Below are positions 42,743 through 50,650 of a stretch of 64,000 nucleotides of DNA, piece after piece. The position numbers and the translations under genes are program-made. The first letter of the stretch is position 1; each line of letters starts with the position of its first letter. A model generated the notes under the pieces. That model searched no databases, was not told where the DNA came from, and saw only the letters and a program-made list of their open reading frames with translations. The stretch is from Vulcanococcus sp. (GTDB lineage Bacteria > Cyanobacteriota > Cyanobacteriia > PCC-6307 > Cyanobiaceae): NCBI GenBank assembly GCA_019264575.1, contig JAHUZV010000024.1, positions 62,001 to 126,000 on the forward strand, written 5' to 3'.

Positions 42743-43480
42743 TCACACCTCCAGGTTGCAGCTCACTGCCAGCTCGAAGGGCACGCAGCTGTTGGGTAGT
42801 TCCAGCAGCTGGGCGGTGAGGGAGGCGATGTCGCTGGGTTGGCTCATCGCCTCTTTGGGCATGGCGTTCACGGCGGCGGCCATCTCGGTGTTCACCCAGC
42901 TGGGGCAGATCGCCGTCAAGCGGATGCCCTGCTCCCAGCCTTCGTTGCGCATCGTCTGGCAAAGCCCCATTAGTGCGAATTTGCTGGCGGTGTAACCGGC
43001 CAGGCGGCCTTTGGAGCGCTTGCCGCTCATCGAGACCAACACCACGATCCGACCGGAGCCATGCGCCGCAAGCTGAGGCCAGGCGGCGCGAGTAAGCCAC
43101 CAGGGCCCCATCACATTCACATCCCAGAGCTGCTGGATCTCTTGTTCCTGGCCGTTTTCGAACAGCAGCGGCACTCGGGAGAACACACCGGCGCTGTGGA
43201 TGAGGGAGTCAATCGCGCCGAAATGGCTGACGCTGGCCGCCACCCAGGTTTCAGCCGCAGCAGGGTCTTCGGCGTTGTAGGGGTGCAGCAGCACGCGAGG
43301 CCTGCCCTGCTGATCCACGCCGGCGTCGGCCGGATCCAGTGGGGTGCCATCAAGAGCTGCCGTGTTGCGCACCCCCAGGCTGAGCCGATGCCCATCAGCG
43401 AGCAGCCGTTCGGCGATGGCGCGGCCGATGCCACGGCTGGCGCCGCTGATCAGGATGGTGCGTGGCGGCGAAAGAGGCAT
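42743..43480 (-). CDS. Short-chain dehydrogenase/reductase (SDR)
   Basis: A 245-aa classical SDR. The cofactor motif is LISGASRGIGRAIAERL (G-x3-G-x-G), the NAG-equivalent block is LIHSAGVFS, and the catalytic residues are S in VLVSMSGKRSKG with Y-x3-K in AGYTASKFALMG. SWVNTEM follows. The Arg at the G-A-S-R-G position favours NADP(H). The substrate is unknown. It starts 17 bp before the end of the glutathione reductase gene on the same strand, so the two are probably co-transcribed. Cytosolic. Confidence 0.88.
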   Translation of the reverse strand: MPLSPPRTILISGASRGIGRAIAERLLADGHRLSLGVRNTAALDGTPLDPADAGVDQQGRPRVLLHPYNAEDPAAAETWVAASVSHFGAIDSLIHSAGVFSRVPLLFENGQEQEIQQLWDVNVMGPWWLTRAAWPQLAAHGSGRIVVLVSMSGKRSKGRLAGYTASKFALMGLCQTMRNEGWEQGIRLTAICPSWVNTEMAAAVNAMPKEAMSQPSDIASLTAQLLELPNSCVPFELAVSCNLEV

Positions 43481-43496
43481 CAGCGGCCGGGTTGCG

Positions 43497-44858
43497 TCAG
43501 TTCGGCATGGTGACGAACTCTTCCGCCACGGTGGGATGCAGGGCCATGGTGCGATCGAAGTCGGCCTTGGTGGCGCCCATGCCGATGGCGATCGCCGCCA
43601 TTTGAATGATCTCGGCGGCGTGCTCGCCCACCATGTGGCAACCCACCACCTTGCCGCTGGCTACCTCCACCACCAGCTTGAGCAGCACCTTCGGGTCGCG
43701 GGCCGGCAGCGCTTGGCTCATGGGCCGGAAGCGGGCCCGGTGCACTTTCACCCCATCGGCCCCGTAGCGCTCGATAGCCGCTTCCTCGCTGAGGCCCACG
43801 CCGGAGAGTTCTGGCTGGGAGAACACGGCACTGGAGACCAACTCGTGATCCACCTGGCGGGGCTTGTGGCCCCAGATCGTGTCGGCCAGGGCGCGGCCTT
43901 CATCGATGGCCACGGGTGTGAGGTTCACCCGATCCGTCACATCACCCACGGCGTAGATGTGGGAGACGTTGGTGGCCTGATCGGCGTTCACCGGGATGCG
44001 ATGCCCCTCGATTGCCACGCCGGCGGCTTCCAAATTCAGCCCTTGCAGGAAGGGCCGTCGTCCGGTTGCTAGCAGCACACCGTTGCAGGGCAGGCGTTCG
44101 CCGCTCTGCGTCACCACAGTGAGATCCCCCGGCGTGCCCTCAATCGCGGCGGGACTGTGGGCGAAGCGGATCTCGATGCCGTCGGCTTGCATCGCCTCCT
44201 GCACAGCGCGGCTCGATTCGAGATCGAAGCCCCGCAGCAGATGATCGCCGCGCACCAGCTGGGTCACCTGCACGCCGAGTCCGTTGAGGATGCAGGCGAA
44301 CTCGCAGGCGATGAAGCCAGCGCCCACCACCACCACCCGCTCCGGCAGGCGCTCGAGCTCGAACATGTCATCGCTCACCCAGCCCAGCTCGGCGCCGGGG
44401 ATCTCGGGGCGATGGGGGCGGCCCCCCACGGCGATCAGAATCCGCTCGGCCCGCAGGCGCTGCAGTTCGGATCCGCTTGCATCCACCACGTTCACCGTGT
44501 TGGCGTTAGCGAAACGCCCCCAGCCGCGCACCAGCTGCACCCCGGCTTTCTCCAGGAAGCCGATGTGCAGTTGGTTGAGCCGATCCACCTCGGTGCGCAC
44601 CCGTTGCAGCAGCTCGGCGCTGTTGTGGGAGACATCCCCCACACTCCAGCCGTAGCTGGCGGCGTCGTGAAGGTGATGGCGCATGGCCGAGCCATACACC
44701 ATCAATTTTTTGGGCACGCAGCCGCGGATCACGCAGGTGCCGCCCACGCGATCCCCCTCCACGATCGCCACCCGGGCGCCATAGCTCGCGGCGCGCTTGG
44801 CGGCCGCCAAGCCGCCAGAGCCGGCCCCGATCACCACCAGGTCGAAATGCTCACTCAT
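43497..44858 (-). CDS. gor: Glutathione reductase
   Basis: The 453-aa pyridine nucleotide-disulfide oxidoreductase has the FAD motif LVVIGAGSGGLAAAKRA and the redox-active pair in GGTCVIRGCVPKKLM (C42, C47). Its NAD(P) motif is VVVVGAGFIACEFACIL, and the C-terminal dimer active-site block is HPTVAEEFVTMP. GCVPKKLM and the HPT end are those of glutathione reductases rather than lipoamide dehydrogenases. It reduces glutathione disulfide with NADPH in the cytosol, supporting peroxide defence during photosynthesis. The SDR gene follows on the same strand. Confidence 0.93.
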   Translation of the reverse strand: MSEHFDLVVIGAGSGGLAAAKRAASYGARVAIVEGDRVGGTCVIRGCVPKKLMVYGSAMRHHLHDAASYGWSVGDVSHNSAELLQRVRTEVDRLNQLHIGFLEKAGVQLVRGWGRFANANTVNVVDASGSELQRLRAERILIAVGGRPHRPEIPGAELGWVSDDMFELERLPERVVVVGAGFIACEFACILNGLGVQVTQLVRGDHLLRGFDLESSRAVQEAMQADGIEIRFAHSPAAIEGTPGDLTVVTQSGERLPCNGVLLATGRRPFLQGLNLEAAGVAIEGHRIPVNADQATNVSHIYAVGDVTDRVNLTPVAIDEGRALADTIWGHKPRQVDHELVSSAVFSQPELSGVGLSEEAAIERYGADGVKVHRARFRPMSQALPARDPKVLLKLVVEVASGKVVGCHMVGEHAAEIIQMAAIAIGMGATKADFDRTMALHPTVAEEFVTMPN

Positions 44859-44959
44859 GCCGGAGGGTGGCGGATGGCCAACAGCGGTATCCCCAGCCTA
44901 GCTTTATGACGATTGCCGCATATCCCGCTGCTGTTGTCTTGTCGGGATCAGTGCTCGTG

Positions 44960-45808
44960 TCATTCCCCCAGGTCATCCGCTACAGCCGTCTGGAACACGG
45001 ACTCCTCTGGTGTGATGCACGTCCAGCGCTCGAAGATCTGCATTGCTAGTTGCACCAGCATCTCCACGCCGTCCACCACGGGGCAGCCCTGCTCGCGGGC
45101 GGCGGCGAGGAAGGGTGTGATGCGGGGGTTGGTGATCACATCCACGGCGATGCAGCCCGGCTCCACGCTGGCCCAATCCACTGGCACCGGCTCCAGCTCC
45201 GGGGCGCAGCCCAAGTGGGTGGCATTCATCAGCAGATCGGTGCCGGCGGGCACCTGCAGCGGCGCCTCCCAGCTCTGCCACGTGCAGGGCACGCCACTGG
45301 CTTGATGCACGAGTTCTGCCACCTCGCGGCCCTGGGCTTCGCGGCGGGTGATCAGCGTGAGCTCGGCTGCGCCGGCCCAGGCGATCTCCACGGCCATGGC
45401 GCGTCCGGCGCCCCCGGCTCCGAGCATCACCACCTTGCGGCCTTTGAGGGGAGCGACCTTTTCGATCGCCTTCACCACGCCCTTGCCGTCGTTGTTGTGG
45501 CCGATCAAGCGGTCCTGCTCGATCGTGATGTAGTTGGCAGCGCCGATGGCGCGCACGTCGTTGTCGACGGCATCCAGCATCGGGATCACAGCCGCCTTGT
45601 AGGGCACGGTGATCGCCATGCCCTTGTAGCCGAGGGGTTGTAGGGCGGCGATCGCCTTTGCCAGGTCTTGCTCGGAGGCGATGTCGTTCTTCCAGAACTG
45701 CCAGTGCAGGCCGTAGTGCCTGTACACCGCATCGAACATGCGATCGATCGGGTTCTCGGCCACGGGATGGCCGAGCATGCCGGTCATCTGTTTCTGGGGA
45801 GGGATCAA
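44960..45808 (-). CDS. Shikimate dehydrogenase family protein (divergent AroE-like)
   Basis: A 282-aa protein with the AroE fold: the catalytic Lys block AITVPYKAAVIP, NNDGKGVVKAI (with the conserved Asp), the cofactor motif VVMLGAGGAGRAMAVEIAWAG and LLMNATHLG. The usual shikimate-binding S-x-S near the N-terminus (H-S-x-S-P) is replaced: here it reads GHPVAENPIDRMFDAVYRHYG. So the substrate may not be shikimate; quinate or another hydroxy acid is possible. A canonical AroE may be elsewhere in the genome. The stop lies near a divergent boundary with gor, about 100 bp. The ArsR gene precedes it on the same strand. Confidence 0.82.
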   Translation of the reverse strand: MIPPQKQMTGMLGHPVAENPIDRMFDAVYRHYGLHWQFWKNDIASEQDLAKAIAALQPLGYKGMAITVPYKAAVIPMLDAVDNDVRAIGAANYITIEQDRLIGHNNDGKGVVKAIEKVAPLKGRKVVMLGAGGAGRAMAVEIAWAGAAELTLITRREAQGREVAELVHQASGVPCTWQSWEAPLQVPAGTDLLMNATHLGCAPELEPVPVDWASVEPGCIAVDVITNPRITPFLAAAREQGCPVVDGVEMLVQLAMQIFERWTCITPEESVFQTAVADDLGE

Positions 45809-45908
45809 GGCAGCAGCCCGGGTCTCTCCAGGCTGCTCAGATCACGGGTGGCCGGCAATAACCCAGGGCTTTGCCGTTACTGCAGGCTCATCAGGGATGA
45901 GCTGACGC

Positions 45909-46214
45909 TCAAAGAATGGCGGCCAGGGCGTCGAGTTGCTGGCGGCGCGAGGTGAGCATCAGCTTCTCGGCCTGGGCCACCAGCTTGAACACGGCCTTGT
46001 CAGTTACCTCGTAGAACACCAGTGAGCCCTGGGGGCGCCGTAGCACCACACCGGCGATGGTGAGCAACTTCAGGTGCTTCGACACCAGCGCCTGGCTCAG
46101 GCCTGTTTTGTCGACTACAGCGGTGACGTTGAGCGGGCCGTTGCGCAGGGCCTCCAGCACGGCCAAGCGATTCGGCTCTGAGAACACCTTGAAGTACTCG
46201 GCGAGGTGCTCCAT
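45909..46214 (-). CDS. ArsR-family winged-helix regulator
   Basis: A 101-aa ArsR/SmtB-type regulator: LAEYFKVFSEPNRLAVLEALRNGPLNVTAVVDKTGLSQALVSKHLKLLTIAGVV, then the wing RRPQGSLVFYEVTD and a C-terminal dimer helix. There is no Cys anywhere in the protein and no His pair in the last helix, so the classic thiol metal sites are absent; it senses something else or is constitutive. It is divergent from the glutathione S-transferase gene at 46366, a plausible target, with about 150 bp between them. Dimeric cytosolic DNA-binding protein. Confidence 0.9.
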   Translation of the reverse strand: MEHLAEYFKVFSEPNRLAVLEALRNGPLNVTAVVDKTGLSQALVSKHLKLLTIAGVVLRRPQGSLVFYEVTDKAVFKLVAQAEKLMLTSRRQQLDALAAIL

Positions 46215-46365
46215 GGCCGGGTTATCAGCACATGATCAACGTAGGCCTTCCCTGCATTCTCGAGATCCTGTACTTGCGGTAACTGCATCAACACGATTCC
46301 GTTGCATGAATCGAAGCGGCTTCGTGCTCCCGCGCCGCAGGGCTTGTCTGAGCGATGCTGTTTCG

Positions 46366-47667
46366 ATGCACCCACCCGCTCCATCGATGGCCCTGGCTGA
46401 GCCCCTGAGCTGGCAGCAACTCGAGGAGCAGTGCGATCCCTGCAGTGAGGCTGAGCTGCAGCAGCGGCGGGTGGAAGGCCCCACGAATGCGCAGGCCCGC
46501 CTGCGCCTATTTGGTCGGCCGGAATCCGAGGTGCGCGTCACCCTTTACCGCGATCACCACGCCTGGTGCCCCTACTGCCAGAAGGTGTGGCTGTGGTTGG
46601 AGGCGAAGCGGATCCCGTATCGGGTCCGCAAGGTGACGATGTTCTGTTACGGCGAGAAGGAGCGCTGGTTCAAGCAGATCGTCCCCTCCGGGATGCTGCC
46701 TGCCCTTGAGCTCGATGGTCATCTGATCACCGAAAGCGATCTGATCCTGCAGGCACTTGAGGAGGCGTTTGGTCCCCTCGGTGAGGGGATGCAGGATCCC
46801 GATGTGTTTGCGCTGCGCCAGCTGGAGCGGCGCCTCTTCCGCGCTTGGTGCCAGTGGCTTTGCTACTGCGAGGGCCAAGGGCCGCACACGGCGCCGGCGG
46901 AGCAGCACTTCGCGCGCATGGCCGGGCTGGTGGAGGAAGCGCTCGAGGCCACACCGGGCCCTTTTTTCCGGGAGCATTTCGGCACGGCCGATGTGATCTT
47001 CGTGCCCTATCTCGAGCGGATGAATGCTTCGCTCAGCTACTACAAGGGCTATGGCCTGCGCACGCAGCACCCGGCGATTGATCGCTGGTTTGCCGCCCTG
47101 GAGCAGCGCAGCACCTACCTCGGCACCCAGAGCGACATTCACACCCACGCCCACGACCTTCCTCCCCAAATGGGGTGCTGCTTGGCCAGCGGTGGTGCCG
47201 AGCAGCAGCGGGTGGCGCAGCTGATCGATCAGGGCCCCTGGTCCATCGATGCCATCGCCCACCCGGCTGTGGTGGAGACCCGCCAGAGCCCCCCGGCCAC
47301 GGCCGTTCAGGAAGCTCTGGCCCGCATGCTCCGCCACCGCCATCGCTTGCTGGAGGTGAACCCGGAAGGTGCAGCTCGCAGTGCCGCCGCCGGCCTTGCC
47401 CTGGACCAGGCCCTGCGCTGCGCGCTCACCAATTTGTTGCGGGGTCCTGCGCTTCCCCCGCTAGCTCCGCCGCCGGGCACGGCTGCGGGGCTGCGCTATT
47501 GGCGCGATCGCATCAGCGTGCCGCGTGACATGAGCCTGTATGCCGCCCGGCGGATGCGCAGTGCGCTGGAGGCCACCGCTGCCCTGGCTGGGGATCAGCA
47601 AGGGCCTGAATTACCGCGGCAACACCGCCGGGATCAGAACCCGCAGCCGTTTTTGGAAGCAGCCTGA
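46366..47667 (+). CDS. Glutathione S-transferase family protein with CPYC site
   Basis: A 433-aa protein. The N-terminal GST/glutaredoxin-like domain has RDHHAWCPYCQKVWLWLEAKRIPY with C-P-Y-C, then VPSGMLPALELDGHLITESDLIL. The all-helical GST C-terminal domain follows to about residue 250. The remaining C-terminal third (from GGAEQQRVAQLIDQGPW) is an extension not seen in simple GSTs and may be an extra helical domain. The plant-like CPYC suggests thiol-transferase or dehydroascorbate-type activity. The start is uncertain: ATG 46366 or 46387. Divergent from an ArsR regulator, possibly under its control. Confidence 0.82.
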   Translation: MHPPAPSMALAEPLSWQQLEEQCDPCSEAELQQRRVEGPTNAQARLRLFGRPESEVRVTLYRDHHAWCPYCQKVWLWLEAKRIPYRVRKVTMFCYGEKERWFKQIVPSGMLPALELDGHLITESDLILQALEEAFGPLGEGMQDPDVFALRQLERRLFRAWCQWLCYCEGQGPHTAPAEQHFARMAGLVEEALEATPGPFFREHFGTADVIFVPYLERMNASLSYYKGYGLRTQHPAIDRWFAALEQRSTYLGTQSDIHTHAHDLPPQMGCCLASGGAEQQRVAQLIDQGPWSIDAIAHPAVVETRQSPPATAVQEALARMLRHRHRLLEVNPEGAARSAAAGLALDQALRCALTNLLRGPALPPLAPPPGTAAGLRYWRDRISVPRDMSLYAARRMRSALEATAALAGDQQGPELPRQHRRDQNPQPFLEAA

Positions 47668-47670
47668 GGA

Positions 47671-47844
47671 TCAGCGCAGGTTGTGGCCTTCGCGCTTTGC
47701 CATCAGGTAGCGCACCAGCTCCTCTTGCAGGGTGAGCAGTTCGCGGGTGCAGCCGCGGAAAGCGGCGCGGTGGCGGATCTCGTCGTGGCGCGTGTTGAGG
47801 TCGCGCAGCATCAGGTCGATGGCGTCGAGTTCAGCTCGGTTCAT
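47671..47844 (-). CDS. 57-aa conserved hypothetical protein
   Basis: A short helical, charged protein: MNRAELDAIDLMLRDLNTRHDEIRHRA, then FRGCTRELLTLQEELVRYLMAKREGH. It reads as two amphipathic helices, a possible small coiled-coil dimer. ATG 47844 is chosen; a start 11 codons upstream overlaps the promoter area of the DUF2808 gene. It converges with the GST gene (3 bp between stops). No family name is known to me. Confidence 0.6.
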   Translation of the reverse strand: MNRAELDAIDLMLRDLNTRHDEIRHRAAFRGCTRELLTLQEELVRYLMAKREGHNLR

Positions 47845-47923
47845 CGATCCTGCAGACAAGCTTCCTGACCCTATCAACGGCCTGAACCGCCGCTACCTTG
47901 CGCCCAAGCTGCTGTTGGCCCGG

Positions 47924-48475
47924 ATGGCAAACCCCTGGATCGTGCCCGCCCTGCTGGCTGCGCCCGTTGTGGCCCTGCAGGTGGTGGCTGCGCCCGCGCA
48001 AGCCCTCGAGCTTGATGGGCAGACCTGGTTTGCCCGCCCCCCCTGGAAGGTGACCTTCACCAACTACTACACGTATGTGGGGCAGACGGCCGCCACCTAT
48101 TACTTCACGGTCACCCTGCCGGATCAGGCCGGTGCGGGGTTGGGCGGCCTGGTGATCCAGCAAACCCGTGGGGTAGACCGCAGCTTCCAGTTCGCTCCAG
48201 CGCGCACCCAGGCGTTTGTGGGGTTGCCGCGCCGGGAGGGAGCGGCGATTCCGGTGCAGGCCTCGTTTGATCCGCAGGCCCGCCGCATCACCGTGCAGTT
48301 CCCCGAGCCTCCGCAGCCGGGGCAGACGATCACGGTGGCCCTCAAGCCCTGGAATAACCCCTTCCAGGCCGACACCTACATGTTCTCGGTGCAGGCCCTG
48401 CCGGCAGGGCCGAATCCTGTACCGGCGTCGTTGGGTTTCGCCACGATGCCGATCTTTGATGGCATCAGGCTTTGA
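47924..48475 (+). CDS. DUF2808 secreted protein
   Basis: A 183-aa exported protein: signal peptide MANPWIVPALLAAPVVALQ...AQA-LELDGQTWF. A beta-rich mature domain follows, with VTFTNYYTYVGQTAATYYFTVTLPDQAGAGLGGLVIQQTRGVD, FAPARTQAFVG, ITVQFPEPPQPGQTITVALKPWNNPFQADTY and FSVQALPAGP near the end. This is the DUF2808 pattern, a cyanobacterial family of periplasmic or outer-envelope proteins with an immunoglobulin-like look. ATG 47924 gives the full signal peptide. Function unknown. Confidence 0.85.
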   Translation: MANPWIVPALLAAPVVALQVVAAPAQALELDGQTWFARPPWKVTFTNYYTYVGQTAATYYFTVTLPDQAGAGLGGLVIQQTRGVDRSFQFAPARTQAFVGLPRREGAAIPVQASFDPQARRITVQFPEPPQPGQTITVALKPWNNPFQADTYMFSVQALPAGPNPVPASLGFATMPIFDGIRL

Positions 48476-48525
48476 ACTGTGCCTGCTGGGTTGTGCGGCC
48501 TCCGGTCATTAATGCGGATTCGGTA

Positions 48526-48552
48526 TAACGCGCAATCTTGCGTTGTGCCTTA
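48526..48552. promoter_or_regulatory. Inverted repeat upstream of the AraC-like gene
   Basis: AACGC (48527-48531) and GCGTT (48540-48544) flank 8 nt, inside a longer asymmetric palindrome GGTA...TACC (48522-48554). It lies about 55 bp upstream of the AraC-like start. A possible autoregulatory operator; no test is available here. Confidence 0.3.
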
Positions 48553-48607
48553 CCGCCACAGGCGTATCTGTTGCGTAGGTTGCCTCACGTGATGATTGTG
48601 CTGCCGA

Positions 48608-49018
48608 ATGGCGCCTCACTCCTTGATGCTTGCGGCCTCAACGGCGGATGCAGGGGTGATGGCTGAGCTGGCGGCCTATGTGGCTGAGCACTACGCCAGT
48701 CCATTGCGGATGGCAGATCTGGCGCGCCACTGTCATGTGAGCGTGCGCACGCTGCAAAACCTTTGCCATGCCCACTGCGGTGAAGCGCCCTTGAAGGCCC
48801 TGCGGCGCTTTCGCTTGCAGAAATTGCATGGCCAGATGCACAGCAGGCCATGGACTCCGTTGCGGCAGCACTACCTCGATTGTGGGCTCACCGGATCGCT
48901 GGCGGATCGCGATCTGTTCCTCGAGATGTATGGATGCACGGTGCGCGAACACCAGGAAGCTTGTCGCTACAAGAGCTCTAGCGAACCGCGCGTTGCCGAG
49001 CTCAGCCAGATCGCCTAA
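48608..49018 (+). CDS. Short AraC-type HTH regulator
   Basis: A 136-aa protein that is little more than an AraC DNA-binding domain. The first HTH is MAELAAYVAEHYASPLRMADLARHCHVSVRTLQNLCHAHCGEAP, then RRFRLQKLHGQMH. The second is a degenerate one ending DCGLTGSLADRDLFLEMYGCTVREHQEACRY. No ligand-binding domain is present. The end block, DCGL...F...YG...E-H/Y-Q--C, is shared with the island protein at 22500-23021. The start ATG 48608 is a choice among several in-frame starts (48626 is also possible). Targets unknown. Confidence 0.75.
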   Translation: MAPHSLMLAASTADAGVMAELAAYVAEHYASPLRMADLARHCHVSVRTLQNLCHAHCGEAPLKALRRFRLQKLHGQMHSRPWTPLRQHYLDCGLTGSLADRDLFLEMYGCTVREHQEACRYKSSSEPRVAELSQIA

Positions 49019-49473
49019 GTGCTGGGCATCAGCGAGGAATGGTGGTGCTGAATCTGCCAGCGGCCATCGCTGAACACATACACAAACGTGTAGCGGGCTT
49101 GTGCCGTATGGCCATCGGCAAAGCGAAAGCTGTAGGTGCCGGCCGCCATCGCCTCATTGCAGCCCAGCTGGATGCTGCGGCTCTCGATCTGCCCCTGCGG
49201 TGCGCCGGCCAGGAAGCCTGCGAAGTAATCGCGGATGCCGGCAGGGCTGGTGCGCGGTTCGCTCGAGAGGGTGGGAAGCAGCAGGGCGTCGTTGCTGTAG
49301 AGCGCCGTCACCTGATCGGGATCGCCGCTGCGCAGAGCGACGTTCCACTCATCAAACAGTTGGGCCACACCCTGGGCATCCATCGGCGCGCAGGCTTCGG
49401 CAGCGCCAACAGGCATCGCCCAGCCCAGCCAGAGCAGCACCGCCAGGCAGGCGCTGAGCCACGCCCTGGCCAA
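49015..49473 (-). CDS. Exported SnoaL/NTF2-like protein (SgcJ/EcaC type)
   Basis: A 152-aa protein with an N-terminal signal peptide (LARAWLSACLAVLLWLGWAMPVGAA) and an NTF2-fold domain: MDAQGVAQLFDEWNVALRSGDPDQVTALYSNDALLLPTLSSEPRTSPAGIRDYF, then SRSIQLGCNEAMAAGTYSF and RYTFVYVFSDGRWQIQHHHSS. The last block is the W-x-I-x-H-H-H-S-S end of the SgcJ/EcaC (DUF4440/CaMKII-association) family. It acts as a binding or isomerase-like pocket; substrate unknown. TTG 49473 is used because no ATG precedes the signal peptide. It ends 4 bp into the AraC-like gene's stop and is divergent from the gene at 49492. Confidence 0.75.
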   Translation of the reverse strand: MARAWLSACLAVLLWLGWAMPVGAAEACAPMDAQGVAQLFDEWNVALRSGDPDQVTALYSNDALLLPTLSSEPRTSPAGIRDYFAGFLAGAPQGQIESRSIQLGCNEAMAAGTYSFRFADGHTAQARYTFVYVFSDGRWQIQHHHSSLMPST

Positions 49474-49491
49474 TCGGTTTAAGGTCGGGCG

Positions 49492-50148
49492 ATGGCATTG
49501 CGGTTGCCCCCTTTTCAACCGTTGCCGGCTCCCACCGGCGATGACGTTGACCTGCTGGAGGTGCCGTTGCAGGCGCTGCAGCCCACCCAGCTGTGTGTGG
49601 GCATGGCCGAGATTCGCAGCCGCCAGCTTGATTTCGCCGCCGACGATGCCAAGCAGCGGCGCCGCTACCTCAAGCGCAAGCCCACGCCGCTGGTGCGCAG
49701 TGCCTCCGGTGAGCTTTGGATGGTCGATCGCCATCACCGGCTGCGGGCCTTGCTCGAGCTCGATCCCAACGCCACCGCCTTTGGCTACGTAGTGCTGCAG
49801 CTGGAGGTGTCGGAGCGTCATGCGGTGCTCGAGCAGCTGCATCAACGCGGCTGGCTCTACCTCTATGACGGCCGCGGCCTCGGGCCGCTCCACCCCACAG
49901 CGCTGCCATCCAGCCTCAGCGGCACCCAAGACGACCCCTACCGCAGCCTCGTGTGGAAGCTCAAGCGCGAGGGCCTCGTGGCCGCAGCTCCGCTGATCCC
50001 CTTCCATGAATTCCGTTGGGGCGCCTGGTTGCGCAGCCGCAATCTGCCGCCGTTCAGCTCGGAGCGCTTGGATCCCGCCCTGCCGGCGGCGCGGGCACTG
50101 GTGCGCTCCCAGGCGGCTTCCCATCTGGCTGGTTGGATCGCTGATTAG
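49492..50148 (+). CDS. ParB-like nuclease family protein (ParBc_2)
   Basis: A 218-aa protein resembling the ParBc_2 type: EVPLQALQPTQLCVGMAEIRSRQLDF, DAKQRRRYLKRKPTPLVRSASGELWMVDRHHRLRALLEL (D-x-H-H-R-L-R, the ParB-like G-E-R/D-R-H-R core), then YVVLQLEV, and a C-terminal DDPYRSLVWKLKREGL with FRWGAWLRSR. Unlike chromosomal ParB it has no HTH or dimer domain. The family is of unknown role in bacteria. Signal-free, cytosolic. It is followed by a UspA gene 37 bp downstream. Confidence 0.8.
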   Translation: MALRLPPFQPLPAPTGDDVDLLEVPLQALQPTQLCVGMAEIRSRQLDFAADDAKQRRRYLKRKPTPLVRSASGELWMVDRHHRLRALLELDPNATAFGYVVLQLEVSERHAVLEQLHQRGWLYLYDGRGLGPLHPTALPSSLSGTQDDPYRSLVWKLKREGLVAAAPLIPFHEFRWGAWLRSRNLPPFSSERLDPALPAARALVRSQAASHLAGWIAD

Positions 50149-50185
50149 TACCTAGCGTTTCGGTAGAGGTCGCGCTGGGGTTGCC

Positions 50186-50650
50186 ATGGTTCGTCATCTG
50201 CTGGTGCCGATCGACGGCTCCGAGCTCTCCGATGCCGCGGTGCGTGCTGCGTTGGCGTTGGCCAAGCAAAGCGGCGCGCGGGTGACGTTCTTCCACGTGC
50301 AGCCGAGCTACTACGGCCGGGTGGATGTGGCGATCTACGGCGAGGGCTTGGTGCTCGATCCAGCCCTGAGCGAGCAATTCAGCCAGGCCAATGCCCGCTT
50401 CGCGGCCACGATTCTCGAGAAGGCGCTCGATCAGGCCAAAGCCGAAGGGGTGGAGGCCAGCAGCGACACCTGCGTGAGCCCGCTGGTGCATGAGGCGATC
50501 CTCGAGGCTGTTGAACGCCTGGGCTGCGATCTGATCGCGATGGCCTCCCATGGCCGCCGCGGTCTGGCGGGGTTGTTGATCGGCAGCGAAACCCAGCGGG
50601 TGCTCACCCATGCGCGGCTGCCGGTGTTGGTGATTCCGGCTCAGAGCTGA
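50186..50650 (+). CDS. Universal stress protein, UspA family (ATP-binding type)
   Basis: A 154-aa protein: RHLLVPIDGSELSDAAVRAALALAK at the start, an alpha/beta core with VTFFHVQPSYYG, and the ATP-binding block MASHGRRGLAGLLIGSETQRVLTHARLPVLVIP (G-2x-G-9x-G-S/T). It is therefore of the nucleotide-binding Usp class. It probably acts as a stress-induced signalling or chaperone-like dimer in the cytosol. The stop overlaps the end of the convergent ATP-grasp gene by about 10 bp. Confidence 0.92.
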   Translation: MVRHLLVPIDGSELSDAAVRAALALAKQSGARVTFFHVQPSYYGRVDVAIYGEGLVLDPALSEQFSQANARFAATILEKALDQAKAEGVEASSDTCVSPLVHEAILEAVERLGCDLIAMASHGRRGLAGLLIGSETQRVLTHARLPVLVIPAQS

